A stretch of DNA of 55,176 nucleotides from Saprospiraceae bacterium (GTDB lineage Bacteria; Bacteroidota; Bacteroidia; Chitinophagales; Saprospiraceae). Shown one piece after another: positions 1-8,157 of the stretch. The position numbers and the translations under genes were made by a program. The stretch lies in NCBI GenBank assembly GCA_020628645.1, contig JAHDES010000041.1, positions 1 through 55,176 on the forward strand, written 5' to 3'. A model generated the notes under the pieces. It made no database searches and was not told where the DNA came from. It was given only the letters and a program-made list of their open reading frames with translations. The stretch's first letter is position 1. Every line of letters begins with the position of its first letter.

Positions 1-93
1 AAATACGACAAAAACATGATCGATCAATTAATTTGTGTACCCTTTTGAAAAAATAAAGGAAATAAATTGTTTTGAAGCATAAAATTCGAAAAA

Positions 94-606
94 TCATACT
101 AAAATATGATGTAGTTGTTTCCGTAATTTCTTAATGGCTTGGAAGATTTGATTGTAAATAGTTTGCTTGCTTTTGCCTGTAGATTGCGCAATTTCTTCAT
201 AAGAAAGTCCTTCTTTAAATCGAAGATCAATCGCTTTGCGTTCTTGTTCGCCTAATTGAAGTAGAGCGTTTTGCAATTTATTATTTTGTTCTTTTTGGAT
301 TTCTTCTTCTTGTAAAATTTGTTCAAAGGAAGGGATCGTCAACGAATTTTCTACTATAGACTGCGGATGAGTTTGTTTTTTTTGTTGAAGCGCTTGAATG
401 AGTTTGCGATAAAATGATTTGCGGAGGTAGGCATTCCAATGGGTAACGTTGAGTTGATTTCGTTTTTCCCAGATTTCCAAAAATAGCGACTGGATCACGT
501 CTTTGATTAGTTCGCGATCTTTGCAGATTTTTAAGCCCATCAAAAATAGTGTGTTATAGTGTTGATGAAAAAGCTGCTGATATTTTGTATGATCTAGTGT
601 TGCTAT
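94..606 (-). CDS. ECF-like sigma-70 family RNA polymerase sigma factor, non-canonical start
   Basis: Small two-domain sigma factor that would direct RNA polymerase to a specialised promoter set. Seen: a region 2 helix (LIKDVIQSLFLEIWE) and a C-terminal region 4 helix-turn-helix (LSYEEIAQSTGKSKQTIYNQ). The only ATG/GTG/TTG starts are TTG 543 and ATG 540, which would cut region 2 in half. The frame is open upstream to a TAA at 619-621, and those codons read as region 2.1 (YQQLFHQHYNTLFLMG). An AAGGA Shine-Dalgarno sequence at 612-616 sits 5 nt before an ATA codon at 604-606, so I place the start there (170 residues); ATA initiation or a mutated ATG is inferred. A promoter-like pair lies just upstream. 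Sigma genes of this class often precede an anti-sigma gene, which would lie beyond the left edge. Confidence 0.75.
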   Translation of the reverse strand: MATLDHTKYQQLFHQHYNTLFLMGLKICKDRELIKDVIQSLFLEIWEKRNQLNVTHWNAYLRKSFYRKLIQALQQKKQTHPQSIVENSLTIPSFEQILQEEEIQKEQNNKLQNALLQLGEQERKAIDLRFKEGLSYEEIAQSTGKSKQTIYNQIFQAIKKLRKQLHHILV

Positions 607-641
607 TGTATTCCTTTTTTAAAACCTTCTAGCAAAATAAC

Positions 642-672
642 AAAAAGTATGAATAGTAGAAAGTTCTACAAA
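642..672 (-). promoter_or_regulatory. Bacteroidota-type promoter for the sigma-factor gene
   Basis: On the minus strand, TTTG (672-669) is followed after 19 nt by TACTTTTT (649-642), a 7/8 match to TAnnTTTG. Transcription would start near 635, about 30 nt before the proposed ATA start, leaving room for the Shine-Dalgarno sequence. This supports the long form of the gene. Confidence 0.45.
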
Positions 673-700
673 AAGGAATATCTTTTTTGTCGGTTTTTGA

Positions 701-739
701 TAAAAAAACGAACGACACCCTCCCATGAGGATGCCGTTC
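701..739 (-). terminator. Rho-independent terminator of the three-gene tandem operon
   Basis: A 13-bp stem with two mismatches (arms 710-722 and 727-739, loop CCAT) is followed on the minus strand by a run of seven T. It lies about 40 nt after the stop of the last CarboxypepD_reg-like gene. Confidence 0.7.
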
Positions 740-780
740 CTACTTTAAACTCTGCAATAGATAATTCTATATCTCGGGTG

Positions 781-1341
781 TTAATATTGTTCTTTTTGTT
801 TTCGAGCAGCGCGTTTAGCAGCTCGTTTTTGTTTTCGGATTTGTTTTTTAGATAGTTCTCTACTTTGTTCACTATCTAAATAATAAATATCATTTTCTCT
901 TAGATGGGCTATATCATTCAATGATTTAGTAGGCAGATTTTTTATTTGTTCTGCGGTGATCATATTATTATTTTTTGGAATAAGAGGAACACAACACGTT
1001 CTATTATGTCTTGTATTATCTATTGCCCCTTCTTGAATTGACATATTATATTTATTCGATTTGCCTTCTAAAATTATGATATCTAGCACCCTAATTTTAA
1101 AATATCCAGTATACCTTATTTCTATATCATAAACTCCAGCATCTATAGAATTAATTTGATAATTCCCATCAAAATCAGTTTCTGCTCCTGTTATCAATTG
1201 ACCATCTTGATATACCACTACTGTTCCAAATAGGATCGGTTCTCCTGTTTCGACATCAGTTACTTTGCCTTGAAGACTTGTTTGGGCAAAACCAGCTAAT
1301 GAAAAAGCAACTGTTATCAAAAGTGAATAAATAATCTTCAT
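781..1341 (-). CDS. Secreted CarboxypepD_reg-like protein ending in a TonB-plug-like start (copy 1)
   Basis: 186 residues. Signal peptide 1-19 (cleavage after SLAGFA-Q). Residues about 21-95 form a CarboxypepD_reg-like beta-sandwich, the domain that begins SusC/RagA-type TonB-dependent receptors and many exported Bacteroidota proteins. Then comes ITAEQIKNLPTKSLNDIA, which looks like the opening of a receptor plug domain, but no plug or barrel follows; the protein ends in a basic tail rich in RKQKRAAK. It is the last gene of three tandem paralogues on the minus strand sharing the core GEPILFGTVVVYQDG and is followed by a terminator. Function unknown; a periplasmic or surface accessory protein derived from a receptor N terminus is plausible. 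Confidence 0.75.
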   Translation of the reverse strand: MKIIYSLLITVAFSLAGFAQTSLQGKVTDVETGEPILFGTVVVYQDGQLITGAETDFDGNYQINSIDAGVYDIEIRYTGYFKIRVLDIIILEGKSNKYNMSIQEGAIDNTRHNRTCCVPLIPKNNNMITAEQIKNLPTKSLNDIAHLRENDIYYLDSEQSRELSKKQIRKQKRAAKRAARKQKEQY

Positions 1342-1353
1342 ATTTACTATTTT

Positions 1354-1776
1354 TCAGTTGCCAAATCGACGGATTTGGTCTTTGTTATAAATTTGCCCTG
1401 ACTGAAAAGCATCTTGCTCAATGATTGGGATATTGATACTCTTAACTACACATGAAGGCAAAAGCCCTTCTTGAATTGTTATATCTAAGGTTACAACCTC
1501 CGCTTCTTTTGCAAGTACTCCTGTTATCCGACTTGCGGTATAACCTGTATAAGCCGCTTCTATATCATACATTCCCGTCGCTAAGGAATCAATTTGATAA
1601 TTCCCATCAAAATCGGTTTCCGTCCCTCTTATTAACTCTCCATCTTGATAAACGACCACTGTCCCAAACAAAATTGGTTCACCCGTTTTGGCATCTGTTA
1701 CTTTACCTTTTATTGTACTCTGCGCAAATACGGGAGAAATAAGTGTTAATAAAAAGATGATTATCGTATACTTCAT
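1354..1776 (-). CDS. Secreted CarboxypepD_reg-like protein, plug-like C terminus (copy 2)
   Basis: 140 residues from ATG 1776. That start is chosen because it begins a clean signal peptide (KYTIIIFLLTLISPVFAQ), whereas the frame's longer upstream part is hydrophilic and overlaps copy 3. The CarboxypepD_reg-like domain occupies about residues 21-95 and shares GEPILFGTVVVYQDGELI with copy 1. The protein stops right after YNKDQIRRFGN, again matching the first residues of a TonB-receptor plug. It lies 12 nt upstream of copy 1 and 28 nt downstream of copy 3, so the three are probably co-transcribed. Confidence 0.72.
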   Translation of the reverse strand: MKYTIIIFLLTLISPVFAQSTIKGKVTDAKTGEPILFGTVVVYQDGELIRGTETDFDGNYQIDSLATGMYDIEAAYTGYTASRITGVLAKEAEVVTLDITIQEGLLPSCVVKSINIPIIEQDAFQSGQIYNKDQIRRFGN

Positions 1777-1804
1777 TTTCCATAGTTTTTTCAAAATATC
1801 ATTC

Positions 1805-2266
1805 TCAATTTCCTTTTTTCCGTTTTCTTGGAAAAAGCTTTGTTGTATTTTTAGTTTTTGGAGAAGAACTGTATTGTTCTTCTTCCTGATTATTTGATGA
1901 TACATGCCTTAATACTTCGGTCAATGCAAACTTTGCAAGTTTCATCCAATTCTTTTTTGGAATACTCAACACAAATTGGTTCGACATTCCTTCTTCAACA
2001 AGTACTTTTGATACTCTAATTTTTTTATACCCTGTGTAAAATGCCTCAATATCATATTCTCCTGGATTTATCATGTGATAGCTATAAATCCCCTCTAAAT
2101 CGGTTTCCCCACTTGTAAGAAGTGCTCCATCTTGATAAATCACTACTGTTCCAAATAAAATCGGCTCGCCTGTTTCAGCATCTCTCAAGTCGATTTGTAA
2201 TGATGTCTGCGCAGCAATAGATAGTACAAATACCATTAGATTAATAAGCGTAAAGATGTTTTTCAT
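1805..2266 (-). CDS. Secreted CarboxypepD_reg-like protein (copy 3, first of the tandem)
   Basis: 153 residues with signal peptide 1-19 (NLMVFVLSIAAQ) and a CarboxypepD_reg-like domain (GEPILFGTVVIYQDGALL, DLEGIYSYHMINPGEYDIE). Unlike copies 1 and 2 it has no plug-like motif. Its C terminus is Ser/Glu-rich (SSNNQEEEQYSSS) and then basic (PRKRKKGN). It is the first gene of the three-copy operon. The divergent tails on a conserved core suggest duplication followed by specialisation. Function unknown. Confidence 0.7.
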   Translation of the reverse strand: MKNIFTLINLMVFVLSIAAQTSLQIDLRDAETGEPILFGTVVIYQDGALLTSGETDLEGIYSYHMINPGEYDIEAFYTGYKKIRVSKVLVEEGMSNQFVLSIPKKNWMKLAKFALTEVLRHVSSNNQEEEQYSSSPKTKNTTKLFPRKRKKGN

Positions 2267-2591
2267 AGTATTTCTATTTTAGGTTCTAAAATCACTATTT
2301 AATCATCTATCGCTTTAAAAGAAATTGGCTGCAAAACTGAATTGCAATACAGCCAATTTCACATCAAAGAGAGTTTATAGAGCGAACTTCTTGGGGTTAG
2401 ACTAAATTTTCATGCCTTATTCTGTTTTCAAACTTTAAAGCATTTTCAAGCTTTATAATCATTTATTAAATGATTTCATAGATTACATTTTTAAGTTGTC
2501 ATTTTCATCAGCTTCTTTCTTGGGTAATTTTACAATTTGACTATTTTTATTGGCTTATGTTAAAAAGTAGCTTTTATCTTATTGTTGAATT

Positions 2592-2686
2592 ATATCCACA
2601 AGTTAAGGGCAAAAAAATGGAATACTTCACCAAACACAGCCTATAAGTCAGGTTTCCGATTAAAGTTCTCCACAAGTTGTGTATAA
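2592..2686. promoter_or_regulatory. Cluster of DnaA-box-like sites
   Basis: ATATCCACA (2592-2600) and TTCTCCACA (2666-2674) each match TTATnCACA at 8 of 9 positions; TGTGTATAA (2678-2686) is an exact box on the minus strand (TTATACACA). The last two form an inverted pair spaced by 3 nt. There is no dnaA or dnaN gene nearby, so origin function is not claimed. Confidence 0.3.
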
Positions 2687-2702
2687 ACAATTTGGGCTTT
2701 TT

Positions 2703-2734
2703 TTTATTCTAATAGGAAGTTTAAGTACTTTTGC
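2703..2734 (+). promoter_or_regulatory. Possible purH promoter
   Basis: TACTTTTG (2727-2734) matches TAnnTTTG exactly. A TTTT tract at 2703-2706 lies 20 nt upstream where TTTG would be expected. Transcription would begin near 2741. Confidence 0.35.
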
Positions 2735-2890
2735 AGCTTCTGAATGAAAAACTACATCATCCACGCACTTTTACAAACAAACAAATACATCATTTGACAA
2801 GAAGCATACATTCCATTTTGGAAAAAATTCAGTTTCCTTCCTTGTCTCAACTGTTTGAAAAAACTTAATTTCTACTATAAATTTCCGTTC

Positions 2891-4417
2891 ATGTCGTTAA
2901 AAAAAATCAATTCTGCTCTTATTTCTGTCTACGATAAAGGAGGTTTAGCACCTATTATTGAAGAACTAAATCGACTTAATGTAAAACTCTATTCTACAGG
3001 AGGTACGCAACGTTTCATTGAAGGTATGGGCGTTCAAGTAGAAGCAGTGGAAAATGTCACTTCCTATCCTTCTATCTTAGATGGACGAGTCAAAACCTTA
3101 CATCCAAAAGTATTTGGAGGACTATTGGCGCGACGAGAGGAGGCACATCTAGCACAACTGGAGCAATACGATATTCCAGAGATTGATTTAGTGATCGTAG
3201 ATTTATATCCTTTTGAAGATACGGCGACTAGTACAGATGATGAGTCAGCGATTATCGAAAAAATAGACATTGGAGGTATATCTTTAATTCGTGCAGCGGC
3301 TAAAAATTATAAAGACGTGGTTGTTGTTCCATCCAAAGAAGAATATTCGCTTTTCTTAGAAATGCTAAAAGACAATCAAGGCTTCACTTCTGTTGAGATG
3401 CGTAAGGAATTGGCGCGTCGAGCTTTTAAAGTATCTTCTCATTATGATACGGCTATCTATACCTACTTTTTAGATGGACAAGAAGATGATGCATTTAAAC
3501 ATAGTATTCATCAAGCCAAAGTATTGCGCTACGGCGAAAACCCACATCAAAAAGGCATCTTTTATGGTAATTTGGATGAGCAGTTTGAAAAGCTCAATGG
3601 AAAAGCACTTTCGTATAATAACTTAGTAGATATAGATGCAGCGGTTAGTTTGATGGCAGAGTTTAAAGATGCCGAACCAACTTTTGCCGTTTTAAAGCAT
3701 ACCAATTCATGTGGAGTCGCTACTCGCACTACTGTATTAGAGGCTTGGGAGGCGGCTTTAGCGGGTGATAATATTTCTGCTTTTGGTGGTATCTTAATTT
3801 GTAATAGTACTATTGATCTTCTTACAGCAGAAGCCATTGATAAAATTTTCTATGAAGTTGTTATGGCGCCCAATTTTACTGATAAAGCAAAAGCTCATCT
3901 TTCTAAGAAGAAAAAACGGGTCTTATTAAAAATTAAATCTTTTGACGTCCGTGCTAAGAGTTTTAAAAGTTTACTTAATGGAGTCATCGAACAAGATACT
4001 GATTTGAAAATGGAATCGGCTGATGACTTTAAAACGGTTACTAAAACAGCACCTACAGCAGAACAAATCAATGATCTAATCTTTGCCAATAAATGTGTAA
4101 AGCATTTAAAATCCAATACCATTGTTTTAATTAAAAATAATCAATTAATTGGAATGGGCTGTGGTCAAACTTCACGAGTAGACGCTTGTAAACAAGCAAT
4201 CGCTAAAGCCCACGCCTTCGGTTTTGATACCAAAGGAGCAGTTATGGCATCCGATGCCTTCTTCCCTTTTCCCGATTGTGTAGAAATTGCCCATAAGGCT
4301 GGAATTTGTGCCGTAGTTCAACCAGGTGGTTCGATTAAAGACCAAGAAAGCATTGATTATTGTGATCAAAATGATATTCCCATGGTGATGACTGGCACAC
4401 GCCATTTCAAACACTAA
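2891..4417 (+). CDS. purH: Bifunctional AICAR formyltransferase / IMP cyclohydrolase PurH
   Basis: Catalyses the last two steps of de novo purine synthesis: formylation of AICAR with 10-formyl-THF, then ring closure to IMP, in the cytosol. ATG 2891 is chosen (508 residues): it starts MSLKKINSALISVYDKG, the usual MGS-like N terminus, while an in-frame TTG 36 nt upstream adds residues unlike the family. The N-terminal cyclohydrolase part carries YSTGGT, DGRVKTLHPK and IDIGG. The C-terminal transformylase part carries RYGENPHQ, KHTNSCGVA (with the catalytic Lys-His), SAFGGI, GQTSRVDA and SDAFFPFPD. Length is normal and all recognised motifs are intact. A hairpin follows the stop codon, then coaX. 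Confidence 0.97.
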   Translation: MSLKKINSALISVYDKGGLAPIIEELNRLNVKLYSTGGTQRFIEGMGVQVEAVENVTSYPSILDGRVKTLHPKVFGGLLARREEAHLAQLEQYDIPEIDLVIVDLYPFEDTATSTDDESAIIEKIDIGGISLIRAAAKNYKDVVVVPSKEEYSLFLEMLKDNQGFTSVEMRKELARRAFKVSSHYDTAIYTYFLDGQEDDAFKHSIHQAKVLRYGENPHQKGIFYGNLDEQFEKLNGKALSYNNLVDIDAAVSLMAEFKDAEPTFAVLKHTNSCGVATRTTVLEAWEAALAGDNISAFGGILICNSTIDLLTAEAIDKIFYEVVMAPNFTDKAKAHLSKKKKRVLLKIKSFDVRAKSFKSLLNGVIEQDTDLKMESADDFKTVTKTAPTAEQINDLIFANKCVKHLKSNTIVLIKNNQLIGMGCGQTSRVDACKQAIAKAHAFGFDTKGAVMASDAFFPFPDCVEIAHKAGICAVVQPGGSIKDQESIDYCDQNDIPMVMTGTRHFKH

Positions 4418-4429
4418 AGCAGCTAAGCG

Positions 4430-4460
4430 GACTTGCTAGATTTAAAGAATCTGGCAAGTC
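4430..4460. repeat. Hairpin at the purH-coaX junction
   Basis: Arms 4430-4442 and 4448-4460 pair over 13 bp with one mismatch, loop TAAAG. No T-run follows on either strand, so it is not a typical intrinsic terminator. It may be a processing or mRNA-stability element between the two cistrons. Confidence 0.5.
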
Positions 4461-4537
4461 TAGCCAAGCAAAACAAATCTTCCATTGACACACCAATTTA
4501 TCTTTTTCCATCATCTAAATTAAACAAAGACTACCCC

Positions 4538-5272
4538 TTGCAACACCTAATTATTGATATTGGCAATACTCGAACAAAGCTAGGTCGTTTTCAAGGAAAA
4601 CAACTTTTAGAGCGAACCATTTGGGAAGATTGGAATTTAGAAGATTTAGAAAAATACATAAAAAAATATCCGTCCATACAACGAGTAGCGGTCTCTACCG
4701 TCACTTATATTTGGGAAGAAGTTGAAGACTACCTCCAAAAGCATTTTTATTATCTAAAACTCACACACGAAACCCCTTTACCACTAAAAAATGATTACCA
4801 AACACCAGAAACCTTGGGTAAAGATCGACTAGCTAGTGTACACGGTGCTTATGATTTATTTCCACATCAAGATTGCTTGGTCATTGATACAGGTACTTGC
4901 ATAAAATATGATTTATTAAGTGCAGCAGGACATTATCGTGGAGGAAATATTGCCCCAGGAATTGAAATGCGTTTGAAAGCCATGCATCAACAAACAGCTC
5001 GATTACCGAAAATTGAACAAGCTCCTATTCAAAATATAGTAGGAAAAACAACAGAAACAGCGCTTCGAAATGGCGGTCAATTAGGTGCATTAATGGAAAT
5101 GGAAGCCTTTATTCAACATTTTGAAGCCCAATTTGGTCAACAAAACGTTATTTTAACTGGAGGAGACGCGCTTTATTTTGTGAATAATTTGAAAAAACGG
5201 ATATTTGTCAACTCAAATTTAGTCCTCATTGGATTAAATAAAATATTAACCTACAATGTTGAAAACTTTTAG
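4538..5272 (+). CDS. coaX: Type III pantothenate kinase CoaX
   Basis: Phosphorylates pantothenate, the first step of coenzyme A synthesis; type III enzymes belong to the ASKHA fold. Seen: the N-terminal phosphate loop DIGNTRTKLGRF, DTGTCIKYDL, GGNIAPGIEMRLKAM and the C-terminal ILTGGDA. The start is uncertain. The frame opens at TTG 4433, but that stretch contains the 4430-4460 hairpin and residues foreign to the family; TTG 4538 gives LQHLIIDIGNT, the normal spacing, and a 244-residue protein of family size. The 3' end overlaps the next gene by 17 nt, so the two are translationally linked. Confidence 0.9.
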   Translation: MQHLIIDIGNTRTKLGRFQGKQLLERTIWEDWNLEDLEKYIKKYPSIQRVAVSTVTYIWEEVEDYLQKHFYYLKLTHETPLPLKNDYQTPETLGKDRLASVHGAYDLFPHQDCLVIDTGTCIKYDLLSAAGHYRGGNIAPGIEMRLKAMHQQTARLPKIEQAPIQNIVGKTTETALRNGGQLGALMEMEAFIQHFEAQFGQQNVILTGGDALYFVNNLKKRIFVNSNLVLIGLNKILTYNVENF

Positions 5273-6614
5273 ACGAATCAGCCTACTTTGTTGCTTGCTC
5301 TTGACGATCGGTCATGTATCTGCTCAAATAAGTACAACGGACAATAATACGGCAAAAGATAACTCCCCTTACTCTAGATTAGGATTGGGAGATTTCACCT
5401 CCCCTTATTATGCTGGTGCTTTAGGAATGGGAGGATTGGGTGCAGCTTTCAATGATCCTTTCCAAACCAATATGGTTAATCCTGCATCGCTCTCTTTTCT
5501 TCGGACGACTTCTTATGAGGTAGGACTTTTTGCACAATATGCCAGCCTAAATAGTCCAAGTAATGATCCGATTGGTGTCTGGAGTGGCAATTTGCAATAT
5601 ATTTCATTGAGTTTTCCTATGCGAAATCCAATTAATGAAGTACTCGATCAAAAAAAGCGAGACGTACATTGGGGAATGGGAATTTCCCTTCAGCCTTATA
5701 CGACAGTAGGTTATACGCTAATTTCAGAAACAGCAATTACTGAAGATAATACTTCTGTAATTACAGCTTTTAATGGACGTGGTGGTACCTACAAATTTCA
5801 ATGGGCTAATAGCGTAAAATATAAAGATTTATCTGTAGGTGTAAGTTTAGGCTATCTTTTTGGTAAAATTATTAATGAACGAGATGTTGCTTTCCAAGAC
5901 AGTGATGCTGGTTTTAATAATGAGTTTTTAGATGAATTAAGTATCAATGGAGTCGTTTGGAATTTTGGCGTGATGTATAAATATTCATTTAAAAAACCAA
6001 ACAAAAAAGGAGAACTCGCCAATACTGGAAAATCCTTTACTATTGGAGCCTATGGTAGTTCTGATAATACGATTTCTACTAATTCCAGTCAATTGTATCG
6101 TCGCTTCAGCCGTAATTTTGGAGTAATAGATACCTTATCGGCATTTACAGAAGTAGAAGGCGAAGTAACTCTTCCTGCCACCTTCGGAATTGGAGTAATG
6201 TATGAAGATTTTAATAAAATACGTGTCGGATTCGACTTTTCTGCGTCTCAATGGAGTAACTACCGTAATGACGCTAAGCCCGAAAGTTTTGATAATACTT
6301 CTCGCACGGCTTTTGGAATAGAATATATTCCTGACGTAAATTCATACAACAATTATGCGAAGCGCATGCGTTACCGTTTTGGAGGCTATTACGAGACCGA
6401 TCCAAGAAACATTAACGAACAATTAACTAATTATGGTATAACATTAGGCTTAGGTTTACCCGTTATACTGAGGAATAAGACATCCTTTGTGAATTTATCT
6501 GTCGAAGCAGGAAAATTTGGAACGGATACTTCTTTTAATGAAAATTATATCAAAGCCACACTTGGCTTTACTTTAAACGATAATACCTGGTTCTTTAAAC
6601 GTAAATTTGAATAG
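5256..6614 (+). CDS. Outer-membrane beta-barrel protein of the coaX locus
   Basis: 452 residues; signal peptide about 1-23 (ISLLCCLLLTIGHVSAQ). The mature N terminus NSPYSRLGLGDFTSPYYAGALGMGGLGAAF is typical of a Bacteroidota barrel family found beside coaX. The rest alternates aromatic and polar residues in strand-like blocks and ends with ATLGFTLNDNTWFFKRKFE, compatible with a terminal barrel strand. It overlaps coaX by 17 nt and is followed 3 nt later by a TPR gene, so coaX, OMP and TPR form one operon. I know this gene order from other Bacteroidota; the substrate or partner is unknown. Confidence 0.8.
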   Translation: MLKTFRRISLLCCLLLTIGHVSAQISTTDNNTAKDNSPYSRLGLGDFTSPYYAGALGMGGLGAAFNDPFQTNMVNPASLSFLRTTSYEVGLFAQYASLNSPSNDPIGVWSGNLQYISLSFPMRNPINEVLDQKKRDVHWGMGISLQPYTTVGYTLISETAITEDNTSVITAFNGRGGTYKFQWANSVKYKDLSVGVSLGYLFGKIINERDVAFQDSDAGFNNEFLDELSINGVVWNFGVMYKYSFKKPNKKGELANTGKSFTIGAYGSSDNTISTNSSQLYRRFSRNFGVIDTLSAFTEVEGEVTLPATFGIGVMYEDFNKIRVGFDFSASQWSNYRNDAKPESFDNTSRTAFGIEYIPDVNSYNNYAKRMRYRFGGYYETDPRNINEQLTNYGITLGLGLPVILRNKTSFVNLSVEAGKFGTDTSFNENYIKATLGFTLNDNTWFFKRKFE

Positions 6615-6617
6615 AAG

Positions 6618-8024
6618 ATGGAAAAGTTAATTCAATTTAAAACAATACTCCCAACCCTACTATTGCTCTTAGCTGCGCAAATCACTTTTGCCCAGTGTAA
6701 AACATGGAATGATTCACCCGATAAAGGGAAAGCAGAAGATGCACACTCTGTTTATCGAGGACTCATCAAATCGGAAGATTATACTAATGCTTTTGAAAGC
6801 TGGAAAGTCGCTTATGATATCGCTCCTGCTGCAGATGGCGGACGTGATTTTCACTACTCCGATGGTATCAAAATTTATAAACACAAATTCGAAAACGAAA
6901 CAGATGCTACTAAAAAAGCAGAATATGGAAAGCGTGTTTTAGAATTATATGACGAAGCTATCGCTTGTTTTGAAGCAGGTGTCATCAAAATGAAAGGTGG
7001 AGCAGACAAACGTACCGCATTCTATCGTAGTCGTAAGGTATATGATATGTATTATACCCTTCAAACGCCTTATGTAGATGTCATCACAGCAATTAATGAT
7101 GCCCTAGATAAAAGCGGAAACGCTGTAGAATATACTGTATTCCAACCTGCTGCGGATATTGTGGTTTACCAATTTTCAAATGATGAAGGTTTAACCAAAG
7201 AGGAAGCTCGTAATATTTATCAAAAATTAAATGATATTGCCGATCACAATATCGCTAATAATGAAACTTACGGCTCCTACTACCAGCAAGCGAAAGATGC
7301 TGCAAATGGCACCTTCGCACAGATCGAGAATAATATCTTCGATTGTGATTACTTCGTTAAGAAACTAACACCAACTTACGAGGCTAATCCTTCTGATCCT
7401 GAAGTTTTACGCAATACCATTGCTAAATTGAAACGTCAAGGATGTGATGGAAGCAATGCCTTTTTAACCAAATTAGAAGGAGAATATTCTCAATATGCTG
7501 CTGCCGAAAATGCACGCCGTAAAGCAGAATACGAAGCCAACAATCCAGATGTAATGGCTCGCAAATTACGTGATGCTGGGGATTATAATGGTGCAATTGC
7601 TAAATATGAATCAGCAATCGCTAGTGAATCTGATCCACAAAAACTTGGACTATATTACTACCAAATCGCACAGATTAAAGGTAAAAAAATGAAGAGTTTC
7701 TCTGCTGGAATGGCTGCAGCTCGTAAGGCAATAGAGCAACGTCCAAATTGGGGGCAACCTCACATGTTGATCGGAGATTTATACATCCAAAACAGTAAAA
7801 AATGTGGAAATGCATTCCTTCAAAAATGTTGTTACATTGCTGCTGTAGATAAATACAGAAAAGCCAAATCTGTTGATCCAGAAGTAGCTGGGAAAGCACA
7901 AGAAAAGATCAACCGTTATGCAGGTACTAAACCTGAAAAAGAAAATGCTTTCATGCAAGGCTATTCTGAAGGTCAAACTATTAGTTTACCTTGTATCGGT
8001 ACATCCATTAAATTACGATTCTAA
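6618..8024 (+). CDS. Exported TPR-containing protein of the coaX locus (copy 1)
   Basis: 468 residues, signal peptide about 1-25 (LPTLLLLLAAQITFAQ). Helical repeats run through the mature protein; TPR-like units are clearest at the C-terminal side (RDAGDYNGAIAKYESAIA, and AAARKAIEQRPNWGQPHMLI). The N-terminal part has AYDIAPAADGGRDFHYSDG, also present in the paralogue that starts at 8311. The C terminus ISLPCIGTSIKLRF is a conserved ending in this family. Probably a periplasmic scaffold acting with the preceding barrel protein; the specific role is unknown. It is followed by a strong terminator. Confidence 0.8.
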   Translation: MEKLIQFKTILPTLLLLLAAQITFAQCKTWNDSPDKGKAEDAHSVYRGLIKSEDYTNAFESWKVAYDIAPAADGGRDFHYSDGIKIYKHKFENETDATKKAEYGKRVLELYDEAIACFEAGVIKMKGGADKRTAFYRSRKVYDMYYTLQTPYVDVITAINDALDKSGNAVEYTVFQPAADIVVYQFSNDEGLTKEEARNIYQKLNDIADHNIANNETYGSYYQQAKDAANGTFAQIENNIFDCDYFVKKLTPTYEANPSDPEVLRNTIAKLKRQGCDGSNAFLTKLEGEYSQYAAAENARRKAEYEANNPDVMARKLRDAGDYNGAIAKYESAIASESDPQKLGLYYYQIAQIKGKKMKSFSAGMAAARKAIEQRPNWGQPHMLIGDLYIQNSKKCGNAFLQKCCYIAAVDKYRKAKSVDPEVAGKAQEKINRYAGTKPEKENAFMQGYSEGQTISLPCIGTSIKLRF

Positions 8025-8100
8025 AAATAGAATTAGTTAGACAAAAAACATGGATTAAACTCATGTCGAAGGTCTAAACATAAAACTACAACCTTGTCGA

Positions 8101-8136
8101 AAAAGCCTCGTTTAACCCATTAAACGGGGCTTTTTT
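8101..8136 (+). terminator. Rho-independent terminator of the purH-coaX-OMP-TPR unit
   Basis: AAAAGCCTCGTTTAA pairs with TTAAACGGGGCTTTT around a CCCA loop, followed by six T at 8131-8136. It lies about 80 nt after the TPR gene. Confidence 0.85.
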
Positions 8137-8157
8137 GTCCCTGCTTTCAAGATCGTA

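Larger units (their letters stand above)
2267..2890. other. Intergenic region between the divergent tandem operon and purH
   Basis: AT-rich and without a credible gene. It holds an 11-bp perfect inverted repeat (2321-2331/2350-2360), three DnaA-box-like 9-mers between 2592 and 2686, and a TAnnTTTG element at 2727-2734 that could drive purH with a leader of about 150 nt. No known riboswitch fold was recognised. Confidence 0.6.

Noticed and set aside
666-872. Open frame of 68 codons on the minus strand beyond the first tandem gene
   Set aside because: It overlaps the 3' end of a clear gene in another frame and runs through the terminator hairpin.
2592-2686. Chromosomal origin (oriC)
   Set aside because: Box-like sites alone are insufficient; no dnaA, dnaN or gidA neighbours and no skew data could be computed. 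Kept only as a low-confidence site cluster.
4433-4537. N-terminal extension of CoaX from TTG 4433
   Set aside because: It is made largely of a hairpin sequence and has no family similarity; TTG 4538 gives normal length and motif spacing.
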